Shown here piece by piece: positions 1-6,199 of a stretch of 18,618 nt of DNA (positions within the stretch are counted from its first letter, which is position 1; every line of letters starts with the position of its first letter). The translations under genes and the position numbers were made by a program. The DNA is taken from contig JAMDCX010000108.1 in NCBI GenBank assembly GCA_023489375.1, positions 1 to 18,618 of the forward strand, given 5' to 3'. The notes under the pieces are model-generated. The model was not told where the DNA came from. It ran no database searches and was given only the letters and a program-made list of their open reading frames with translations. This DNA is from Planctomycetota bacterium (GTDB taxonomy: Bacteria; Planctomycetota; Phycisphaerae; WQYP01).

Positions 1-87
1 AATAACGCCATGGATCCCATTTACGTGAATTCCGATATAACAATTCAGGGTGTGGTCATCGGTGTACTCAGGCCTCTTTCGCGCTGA
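1..87 (+). CDS. LexA-like repressor (S24 peptidase), 3' end only
   Basis: The first 28 codons of the window are an open frame ending in TGA at 85-87. The peptide ends with DPIYVNSDITIQGVVIGVLR plus a short tail. A segment of the form 'P-I-x-V ... D-(V/I)-x-I-x-G-x-V-V-G-V-(I/L)-R' at the extreme C-terminus is what LexA and related S24 autopeptidases show in their last beta strands. LexA represses the SOS regulon and cleaves itself when RecA is activated. The catalytic Ser and Lys and the DNA-binding domain lie outside the window and cannot be checked. Dyad-symmetric sequences follow within 120 bp. Another S24-type or signal-peptidase-like regulator is possible. The family call rests on a short stretch only. 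Confidence 0.5.
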   Translation, partial: NNAMDPIYVNSDITIQGVVIGVLRPLSR

Positions 88-119
88 TAACGGCGCGCGG
101 GTAGATCACACCAGATATG

Positions 120-145
120 TACGCCGGCGGATTTATCCGGCGGTA
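120..145 (+). terminator. GC-rich hairpin after the LexA-like gene
   Basis: TACGCCGG (120-127) pairs with CCGGCGGTA (137-145) with one bulged base and a 9-nt loop, 33 nt after the stop codon. There is no T-run behind it, so it is at best a weak or factor-assisted terminator. It could equally be part of an intergenic repeat. Confidence 0.25.
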
Positions 146-175
146 TAGTGCCGGCGCGAAGGACTGTTGTGGATA

Positions 176-204
176 TTAACCGGCACATTGAATGTACCGG
201 CTAA
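176..204. promoter_or_regulatory. 29-bp imperfect palindrome
   Basis: The sequence is symmetric around G190: 12 of 14 pairs match between 176-189 and 191-204, with mismatches at 179/201 and 184/196. The core reads CCGG-n-ACATT-G-AATGT-n-CCGG. It could be an operator for a dimeric regulator or a transcript hairpin. The neighbouring LexA-like gene makes an operator tempting, but nothing in the window shows what binds it. Confidence 0.3.
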
Positions 205-750
205 CATACTGACGTGAGACTTTTGCGTATTGCAAAATTACCAGTGATCAATCAAAAATACGCCGGTTATTCATACAAACCGCGGGCGACAGATGGTCTG
301 ATGAAAAGGACCTGGTTTCGGTCATCCATCTCCTCCATACTGTTGAAATGCCGCCGGAGAACATCGCGTTTTTCGGGCATTTTTCACTGGTGCAACAATA
401 ACAGGATGAAGCCGCGGGATGGGATATTCATCAGCCCGGGCGACAGGTATCCTCATTCTGAGAGCGGTTACACATTAACCCAGTACACGCGGCGGCGAGC
501 CGCGCCAGGAAGTCGTACCGGTTCAGCCAGTACCACCGAGTCGTATCCATTTACCTCTGATCTTGTCAACCTCAAGGCGACCATTGGCCGCGAATTTTTT
601 ATTTTCCAGAATTGATCAGGTCCTCATAGTATGACCTACGTCAAAACTTCCAGAGGGGAAGAAGGGGAACCGGTGGGGGTTTGGGGGCGGGGATTGGGGC
701 CGGATGGCCCGCCCCCAAGGGCCTTGGCGCGGAACATTTCGCCCCGCTGC
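205..750. other. Stretch without a supportable gene
   Basis: About 550 bases in which neither strand carries a convincing frame. Possible readings are short and Arg/Ser-rich, with no recognisable motif. The minus strand around 468-600 has two short frames of protein-like composition (one ends in RVYWVNV at 468), which may be decayed coding sequence. A strong GC hairpin lies near the right end (681-718). The stretch separates the LexA-like gene from the Rhs array and may be the array's eroded left edge. Confidence 0.4.
681..718. repeat. Perfect 11-bp GC-rich inverted repeat
   Basis: TTGGGGGCGGG (681-691) and CCCGCCCCCAA (708-718) are exact reverse complements, with a 16-nt G-rich loop. The stem would be very stable in RNA or single-stranded DNA. 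It lies just upstream of the first toxin-tail/immunity pair. It may terminate incoming transcription, be part of a dispersed palindromic repeat, or mark a recombination end. Confidence 0.6.
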
Positions 751-876
751 ATGGCGAGCCTCGGCGGCGCATTGGTATTTGGCACACTCATGGTATACTC
801 CTTTCAACAGGCGGCGATGTACAACCAGAACCTGCAGGAAGTCGGAGAGCAGATCGTGCTGAATAGCGGTCAGTGA
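751..876 (+). CDS. Short ORF, possible toxin-tail remnant
   Basis: A 41-residue frame begins MASLGGALVFGTLMVY, a small-residue-rich hydrophobic segment, and continues with a polar tail ending NSGQ. The frame is open from 616, but the part before 751 runs through the GC hairpin and does not look coding. Its codons look like those of the neighbouring genes. The stop codon TGA (874-876) sits inside the Shine-Dalgarno-like GTGAGG of the next gene, so the two would be translationally coupled. In Rhs arrays a toxin C-terminus sits exactly here, just before its immunity gene. I therefore read this as the surviving tail of a displaced toxin. That is inference; it may also be a free small membrane peptide or chance. 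Confidence 0.35.
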   Translation: MASLGGALVFGTLMVYSFQQAAMYNQNLQEVGEQIVLNSGQ

Positions 877-885
877 GGTTGTTAG

Positions 886-1740
886 ATGGCGGAATGGATA
901 GAAAGCTTGTTGAACAAAGGGACTGAGCGGTGGCCCCATGTGCTCTGCTCGAAGTTCGCGCAAAACTTTGCTTGGGGAGTTTTCTACTTTAAGGATGGTG
1001 ATCCAGCGAAAGAACAGTTTATTGCTGCCTGTCGCGATCTCTCGGTCGAAATTGTTCAGCGCAAGCGACATCTGCTTGTTGGAAAGGAGGATCTACCGCG
1101 CTATCCGTATTATTATCTCAGAGTAATCGATGACTCAGATCTGGCAGTAGATGGAGGGGATTACTTGGACCGAACGCGTGCCTGCCCCGGTGGAGCAAAT
1201 TTCGGACGTTGCAACACGGGGATTATACAGTCTGGCGTTGTTGAGATTCTCAAGGATCAGCCAAAAACCGACATCCTTCAGTTGATCTCAGCCAGCCGCT
1301 TTAAAGTCTACGTTATTTCGCGTCGACTGAAAGAGACATTGGTATCGATGAACGCGACCAGCGTGGAATTTTTGCCCTGCAAAGGGGCCGGAGAGGAGTT
1401 CTTTCAACTGCGCGTCGTCGGTAAGGTTATGTCGCCACCGGATGTCGGCGCTATTGAGATAAGGAGCCGTTGCCCGAACTGTGGGGCGCTACAGCGCTAC
1501 CAAGCTGAACACCCGTCTAGATTTCAGCCATCTTCATTGGCGTCTGTCGATTTTCAGCGGTCTATGACCATCCGGAGTAATGGCGAAACATACCAGCGGT
1601 TTCTAGACGTGGACATCATCTCGTCTAGGGTACAGGTATTGCTTGCGAGCGGTGAATTCACGGGCTGGAAGCGGTACTCCGACGGTCCACCCATTGAGTT
1701 CGGCGTGGTTGAGATCGAGGGGGCTCCGTGGTTGCACTGA
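886..1740 (+). CDS. Putative immunity protein, double-CXXCG (SitI-like) family
   Basis: A 284-aa protein without signal peptide or membrane segments, so probably cytosolic. It starts at ATG 886 behind GAGG (875-878), with 7 nt spacing. The layout resembles the double-CXXCG family known from myxobacterial SitI-type immunity genes: a Cys-containing segment (C100 and C109), a middle region ending in short 'phi-x-F' strands, an intact CPNCG at 196-200 in a probable zinc knuckle, and a second strand-rich segment after about residue 230. The first CXXCG is broken here (CPGG then C109), so one metal site may be lost. It follows a possible toxin tail and overlaps the start of an Rhs fragment by 13 nt, as expected for an immunity gene in a displaced Rhs module. 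Its cognate toxin is missing. The family call is from memory of the pattern; a plain zinc-ribbon protein of unknown role is the alternative. Confidence 0.5.
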   Translation: MAEWIESLLNKGTERWPHVLCSKFAQNFAWGVFYFKDGDPAKEQFIAACRDLSVEIVQRKRHLLVGKEDLPRYPYYYLRVIDDSDLAVDGGDYLDRTRACPGGANFGRCNTGIIQSGVVEILKDQPKTDILQLISASRFKVYVISRRLKETLVSMNATSVEFLPCKGAGEEFFQLRVVGKVMSPPDVGAIEIRSRCPNCGALQRYQAEHPSRFQPSSLASVDFQRSMTIRSNGETYQRFLDVDIISSRVQVLLASGEFTGWKRYSDGPPIEFGVVEIEGAPWLH

Positions 1741-3815
1741 GGAAATCAATCCATTACGTGTATGACCCAGCCACACAACGTCATACGGAAACCTGGACCG
1801 GCACAAGCTACGCCAATGCCGTCACGGATATCCAATATGGCTACAACGATCTGGGTGAACTGGCCAGCGTGACCGTGCTGAAGGAAAATGGCCAGACGCC
1901 CGCCGCCGTGCAATCCAGCACGCAATACAACGCCGCCGGCGGCAAAAGCACAACAACCCTGCCGAACACCGTTTATACCTACGATGCCGGCGGCAGATTA
2001 ACCAGTACGTTCAATTCCGCCACCGGCATCACAACAAGCTATACATACAAGCCCAACACCAATGACATCAGCCAGGAAACCGTCTCTGCGTCCTCGGGGG
2101 CCTCTGTGGCTACGTATAGTTACTCCTATCGCGCTGACGGCCTCAAGACCGGCGAAGTGGATACCACTTATAACAGCGATGGCACAGTCAACGACACGCG
2201 GACATTAAGCTGGCAGTACGATGGCCTGGATCGCGTCACACAGGAAACTTCCAGCGATACCGCCGGCACCACGGCGCTGAATTACACCGACCTTTACCAG
2301 TATGATCTGAATTCCAATCGCACCACTGAAACCATCGAAAACGGCAGCGGCACGGTGACCGATACAATCACCAGCAGCTACAATGCCAATGATGAACTGA
2401 CACAGGCCGTCGATGCGAACACCGGGACAACGGTCTACACATATGATAACAATGGTTCGCAGATCGAAACGCAGCACACGCCCAGCGGCGGCACGTCGCC
2501 GGATACGACCACGACCAATGAATACGACCTGCAAGGTCAGATGGCCGGCACGCAGACGACCAACAGCAGTGGCACGACCAAAGCTACCTATGAATATGAT
2601 GATTCCGGGAACAGAATCGTCGAAACCAACACCAATACCGCGGGTACTACGACCACAACGTATTATCTGGTTGATACGCAAAACCCGAATGGCTATCCGC
2701 AGCCCATCGAGCAGGCCGCGACGCCTGGCAGTCCGCAGATTACGTATGTCTGGGGCAAGACCTTAATCAGCCAGACATACGCCACCGGCGCGACGATCCC
2801 CGGCGTCGGCACGGCGACAAGCCCCACGACATACTACATTCTGACCGATGCGCATGGTTCAACGCGGTTGGCGGTAAATGCCACCGGCCAAGTCGCTGAG
2901 AGCATGAATTATGATGCGTTTGGAAATGCCTTGGGCTTTAATGCGAATAGCGCATTGACCACATATCTCTATAGTTCTATGCCGTTCGATCCCGCGTCGA
3001 ACAATTACTACGACGATGCCCGGTTCTACACGCCGGGCACCGGCGAGTTCACGCAAGCCGATTACGGCAATTATGGCCAACTGGCCGATCCGATGAGCTA
3101 TCTGCCGTACATGTTTACCGGCGGTGATCCCGTAAATATGGTGGACCCAAGCGGGCACTTTAGTATTCCAAGCCTCACGGTTTCAATTGCTATCATGTCA
3201 ACTCTCGCGGGGACCATCGGTGCTGTTGAGGGAGGTCTTCGGCACGGGGTTATGGGCGCTGTAGGGGGACTCGTCGGCAGTTTCGCAGGAACGGCCACGT
3301 CATTAGTGTTTGTGGCGCCCTTTACAGCGGGGCTGGGACCGTTGGGAACAGGGCTTGCCTTTGGCGCAGGCAGTGCCGTGGAGACCATCATTGCAGACGC
3401 ATTCGTCTACGGTCCTGCATCCTTGGGGACCGAACGTGACTGGATAGACATTGCAGTTTCTTTCGCCTTGGGCACGGGCCTCGGCTATTTTAGCAGTGCC
3501 GGCAGCTATTACCTTAAGCAAGAAGTTAAGTCGCTGTTTGATAGCATGCCGCCAGTGTGGGATTTCTTGGGTAAGGTCCAGAATAAAACCGTGGATGTGC
3601 TGGAGCACCCCGCTGAAATCGAGGCGGCAAATCTCGAACAGAACGCCTCCACCATGTGGCGCTACTACGGCCCGGCGTTCCTCAAGTTGGGGAGGGAAAT
3701 CATAGGTGACATCCTGTCGGATAAGGGCGAGCGGGCAATTCTTCAGCCCACGGTATATCTCGTCGTGGATGTGGGGCGAGAGATATTTGGTCTCGCTCCC
3801 TTGAGGACGGATTAA
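1728..3815 (+). CDS. 5'-truncated Rhs protein with hydrophobic C-terminal toxin domain
   Basis: A 695-aa Rhs/YD-repeat protein. YD repeats (YxYDxxGxLT-type) begin at about residue 9 and run to about 330. The Rhs core follows, with DAHGSTRLAV and NYDAFGNALGF, and ends at DPSGH (473-477), the conserved DPxG boundary where the core normally self-cleaves to release the toxin. The remaining 218 residues are variable: a glycine-rich, strongly hydrophobic stretch (about 485-600) with many GxxxG-like steps, then an amphipathic tail. I recognise no nuclease, deaminase or ADP-ribosyltransferase motif. A membrane-acting toxin is my inference. Full Rhs proteins are usually well over 1000 residues with an N-terminal delivery domain, and both are missing. 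The GTG start at 1728 has a good GAGG (1717-1720) and overlaps the preceding gene by 13 nt, so the fragment may still be translated by coupling. Confidence 0.8.
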   Translation: MVALRKSIHYVYDPATQRHTETWTGTSYANAVTDIQYGYNDLGELASVTVLKENGQTPAAVQSSTQYNAAGGKSTTTLPNTVYTYDAGGRLTSTFNSATGITTSYTYKPNTNDISQETVSASSGASVATYSYSYRADGLKTGEVDTTYNSDGTVNDTRTLSWQYDGLDRVTQETSSDTAGTTALNYTDLYQYDLNSNRTTETIENGSGTVTDTITSSYNANDELTQAVDANTGTTVYTYDNNGSQIETQHTPSGGTSPDTTTTNEYDLQGQMAGTQTTNSSGTTKATYEYDDSGNRIVETNTNTAGTTTTTYYLVDTQNPNGYPQPIEQAATPGSPQITYVWGKTLISQTYATGATIPGVGTATSPTTYYILTDAHGSTRLAVNATGQVAESMNYDAFGNALGFNANSALTTYLYSSMPFDPASNNYYDDARFYTPGTGEFTQADYGNYGQLADPMSYLPYMFTGGDPVNMVDPSGHFSIPSLTVSIAIMSTLAGTIGAVEGGLRHGVMGAVGGLVGSFAGTATSLVFVAPFTAGLGPLGTGLAFGAGSAVETIIADAFVYGPASLGTERDWIDIAVSFALGTGLGYFSSAGSYYLKQEVKSLFDSMPPVWDFLGKVQNKTVDVLEHPAEIEAANLEQNASTMWRYYGPAFLKLGREIIGDILSDKGERAILQPTVYLVVDVGREIFGLAPLRTD
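3086..3130 (+). repeat. Rhs core direct repeat, copy 1
   Basis: This 45-bp segment, coding for the end of the Rhs core (DPMSYLPYMFTGGDP), matches 5411-5455 at 42 of 45 positions. It lies just before the toxin junction. It is long and similar enough to be a site for homologous exchange of C-terminal domains. Confidence 0.85.
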
Positions 3816-3819
3816 AGCC

Positions 3820-4524
3820 ATGGCGACAAGGTTTGAACTGTCTGAGTACCAGTCGGTGCTGCGACGTTTCGCCGTCGGCAGTCCACGCGGCGTCAGTTGG
3901 GGTGACCGCATGGCACTACTACCCTTTATGCAAAAGGAGCCCGTCCTCTGGGGCTGGAAGCCCCGTCTGTTCGTGGGGGCTACGGTTGGCCTGATCGGAC
4001 TGTGGCTGATGATCACGCTCTTTGGATTCATTTTCCATGCCCTTTGGCCGAAGATCGTCCCATTCGTAATAGGTACATTTGCGGCAATACCTGGTCTGGC
4101 ACTAGTTCGCACGCTTCATGGATGGTTGCGTAGAACGGTGGAACTCCGCACCCGGAAGTCCATTAACTTTTCATATTTCTTGACTGAGGTCAGTGCGACG
4201 AACCCCCTTCGGCCAGAGATTGCCCGCGCAACCAGGGAGGCTCTTGGGAGAAGCTACGGACTGCAACCTGAGCGTATTCACGCCGATGACACGGAGCGGT
4301 CTCTGCGACCGTACTACGGCAGTTCCATGGTATTTGCATTTGAGATAGCTCTTGGCGTGCCATTCCTGCTTGGGAAAGACTATCTGATAGGCGACTCAGG
4401 CGTAGACGACGTGATTGTTCGGTTACGCGACGAGCCGCGAACTGTTGCCGACATCGTGCGGATTATGAATGAGGCGTACGGCGGCCAGTTGGCTAACATC
4501 GAGTGTGTGGGCGACCGATTGTAG
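3820..4524 (+). CDS. Putative membrane immunity protein, 2 TM, ACP-like C-terminus
   Basis: A 234-aa protein starting 4 nt after the Rhs-toxin stop codon, so surely cotranscribed with it. That position is the main reason to call it the immunity partner. Two transmembrane helices are evident at about 50-73 and 79-97, preceded by a basic, aromatic N-terminus. The region 133-220 has an order of features recalling acyl carrier proteins and DUF1493-like relatives: 'LGRSYGLQPERI..DD', then GSSMVFAFEIALGV where carriers have DSL plus helix II, then RTVADIVRIM as the last helix. The phosphopantetheine Ser would be in GSS, without the usual DS(L) context, so the domain is probably not a working carrier. 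I do not recognise the whole protein. The membrane location would suit immunity against a membrane-active toxin, but that is inferred. Confidence 0.55.
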   Translation: MATRFELSEYQSVLRRFAVGSPRGVSWGDRMALLPFMQKEPVLWGWKPRLFVGATVGLIGLWLMITLFGFIFHALWPKIVPFVIGTFAAIPGLALVRTLHGWLRRTVELRTRKSINFSYFLTEVSATNPLRPEIARATREALGRSYGLQPERIHADDTERSLRPYYGSSMVFAFEIALGVPFLLGKDYLIGDSGVDDVIVRLRDEPRTVADIVRIMNEAYGGQLANIECVGDRL

Positions 4525-4835
4525 CGTGATACCCCCGCGCCGGTATGGCCGTCGGCCGGACCGTCGGGCCGCGTTCGCGGCCTTCGCCGGTCCGTCCGCC
4601 GGTCCGTGAGGCGAACGGGAGCAAGAACGCCCTGATCCGGCTACCGAAAGTGTTCAGTTGCACCTCGGCGGAAGGGAAAAGCGGCATGAAGGGTCCCAGG
4701 GCCAGGGCAAGGTGTAGTGACCCACAGGATTGTAAGACGGCATATTTTGATAATGAGCGAAAATCGGATAGCCCGAAATGATATTGATGAAGTGAAATAT
4801 GTGGATTGATGGCGAGAAATTGACTCGCGTGTTCG

Positions 4836-4865
4836 CTTTGGCCGCCCGTCCTCTGTTCACCTCCG
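4836..4865 (+). repeat. 30-bp direct repeat, copy 1
   Basis: Identical over 30 bases to 5176-5205, exactly 340 bp downstream. The flanks beyond are only loosely similar. This copy is in the spacer; the other is inside the truncated Rhs reading frame. The reading frame through both gives the peptide LAARPLFTS. Confidence 0.9.
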
Positions 4866-5010
4866 GCACCTCCGTGTGAGTTTATAATAATGTGGAGAGA
4901 ACTGATTTTATTTTTCTACAAGGAGGCGGTGGAGGATGGTGGAGGGATACGTGGGGACAACTGCCTGTAAAAATCAGCTCGCGGAATTGCTATCATACAG
5001 AATTGTTTCT

Positions 5011-5038
5011 TTGACACGTTAGCAGGGTGATGTAAAAT
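5011..5038 (+). promoter_or_regulatory. Sigma-70-like promoter before the second Rhs fragment
   Basis: A perfect -35 TTGACA (5011-5016) is followed after 16 nt by TAAAAT (5033-5038). Transcription would start near 5045, about 20 nt before ATG 5067. The position suggests that the truncated Rhs-toxin and its immunity gene can be expressed on their own. Confidence 0.5.
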
Positions 5039-5066
5039 ACGCCTGTAACAATTTTCCGGGTAGCTT

Positions 5067-6179
5067 ATGGTCGCATTGGATGAGCATTTTCGCCACAGTG
5101 CAACAGCGGTGCGAACGCATTGGCACCCCATCGGCAAACCTGTGCCATCAGCGCAATCTGCGGATCACGTTCCCACTTTGGCCGCCCGTCCTCTGTTCAC
5201 CTCCGCTACCACTGTTGTGAATATCAATGGCCGCGCCCATTTCTTTGGTGATGCCCTTGGCTTTACGCCGAGCACAGCCATTAGGCAGTATCTGTACACG
5301 CAGCAGTATTACGATTTGATCAATAACACATATTACGATTGGGCACGCAATTACGATCCAATGACCGGCATGTTCGACCAGGCAGATTATGGATACAGCG
5401 GCACGCTCACCGATCCGATGAGCTCTCTGCCGTACATGTTCACCGGTGGTGATCCGGTCAACATGCTGGATTTGAATGGGCATGATTTTACCATCGCAGA
5501 TATTACCGTGAGTTTTGCAATCAATAGTGCGATCACGGCAGGTTTGGATGTTGCTGGGAATGTTTTCCTTGGCCAAGATAAATCGTTTGGTGAAATTGTT
5601 GCCGATTCGCTGCTCGGCGGAGCGTTGGGCGCGATTGGCGGCCCGATTGCCGGGGAGTTTGCTGGTGAGGCGATCGCGCGATTCGGGGGCTATTTGGCGA
5701 AGGCGGGTGCCGCTGAAGCTGCAGCCAAAATCATAGGCGAGGCGGTTGCGAGGGGACTATTCGGCGCGACCTATACCACCGTTGGCGTGTGGACGGATTA
5801 TTTCTTTGAACATCCGAATGCGCCCATGGGGGCGAAGGCGACCCTGGCAGTGTTCCTTTCCTCGGCATTTGTATCAAGCTTGGGTTCCGCAGTGGCCGAG
5901 CAGCGAGTATTAGCACCTTGGGTCAGCAAGGTGCTGGGCGGTGTTAATGTCGGACCGGAAGTGCAAGCTATGCTTAATGCCGTAGCATCCGGCGATTATA
6001 GCGGGGCCGCAGAATTGGCCGACAATCTTTCCGTTCAGGATTTCTGGCAGCAGGCCATTCCGAGGCTGCTGGCGTCCAATGTCGCGGTGGGAGATTTTTC
6101 CGGCAGCGTCTTGGTCGCTTTCGCAGACCGCTTTGTTGATTTCCTTGACGGCCTGGCATTGCCCGGCCTGCAATCATAA
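5067..6179 (+). CDS. Severely truncated Rhs core with hydrophobic C-terminal toxin domain
   Basis: A 370-aa protein. Residues 1-58 are unlike Rhs. From about 59 (FFGDALGF) it follows the core of the upstream Rhs fragment (NALGFNANSA, FTQADYG, SLPYMFTGGDPVNM). The usual DPxG boundary reads DLNG (135-138), so the proline of the self-cleavage motif is gone. The C-terminal 231 residues (140-370) start FTIADITVSFAINS, recalling FSIPSLTVSIAIMS in the other module. They continue with glycine/alanine-rich hydrophobic segments (GGALGAIGGPIAGEFAGEA) and an amphipathic tail. No enzymatic toxin motif is recognised; membrane or pore action is inferred. A promoter-like pair lies 29 nt upstream, although the Shine-Dalgarno is poor. 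The gene contains copy 2 of the 30-bp repeat. It may be a silent cassette rather than an active toxin. Confidence 0.7.
   Translation: MVALDEHFRHSATAVRTHWHPIGKPVPSAQSADHVPTLAARPLFTSATTVVNINGRAHFFGDALGFTPSTAIRQYLYTQQYYDLINNTYYDWARNYDPMTGMFDQADYGYSGTLTDPMSSLPYMFTGGDPVNMLDLNGHDFTIADITVSFAINSAITAGLDVAGNVFLGQDKSFGEIVADSLLGGALGAIGGPIAGEFAGEAIARFGGYLAKAGAAEAAAKIIGEAVARGLFGATYTTVGVWTDYFFEHPNAPMGAKATLAVFLSSAFVSSLGSAVAEQRVLAPWVSKVLGGVNVGPEVQAMLNAVASGDYSGAAELADNLSVQDFWQQAIPRLLASNVAVGDFSGSVLVAFADRFVDFLDGLALPGLQS
5176..5205 (+). repeat. 30-bp direct repeat, copy 2
   Basis: Second copy of the repeat at 4836-4865, inside codons 37-46 of the truncated Rhs gene, just before Rhs homology begins. Recombination between the copies would remove 340 bp, including the promoter-like pair and the start codon. 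Confidence 0.9.
5411..5455 (+). repeat. Rhs core direct repeat, copy 2
   Basis: Matches 3086-3130 at 42 of 45 positions. It lies just before the toxin junction of the second module. Exchange between the two copies would swap toxin domains and delete the first immunity gene. Confidence 0.85.
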
Positions 6180-6199
6180 TTCCTTTTGGGCGACCAACG

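Larger units (their letters stand above)
4525..5066. other. Inter-module spacer with palindrome and repeat
   Basis: No convincing gene lies in these 542 bases. From 4540 to 4610 there is a very GC-rich patch of CCG/GTCCG words. It includes a perfect 7-bp inverted repeat (GGCCGCG 4567-4573, CGCGGCC 4576-4582) and two near-adjacent copies of CGCCGGTCCGT. Copy 1 of a 30-bp repeat lies at 4836-4865. The frame around it reads LAARPLFTSGTSV and then a stop, nearly the same peptide as in the next Rhs fragment (LAARPLFTSATTV). This suggests a small duplication or recombination scar. A good promoter-like pair lies at the right end. Confidence 0.6.

Noticed and set aside
468..600. Minus-strand short frame ending RVYWVNV
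   Set aside because: Only about 35 codons after an ATG, no recognisable family; kept as a possible remnant only.
214..615. 133-codon open frame on +
   Set aside because: Arg/Ser-rich with no motif, no ribosome site and unlike neighbouring codon use; probably chance.
616..1071. 151-codon frame on - across the toxin tail and immunity gene start
   Set aside because: Shadow of the better supported + strand genes, running through the GC hairpin.
2205..2681. Long minus-strand frame inside the Rhs gene
   Set aside because: Antisense shadow of regular YD-repeat codons; Ile/Gly/Arg-biased with no domain.
3303..4112. 269-codon minus-strand frame
   Set aside because: Spans the toxin-immunity junction antisense to both; composition (Pro/Arg/Thr) is shadow-like.
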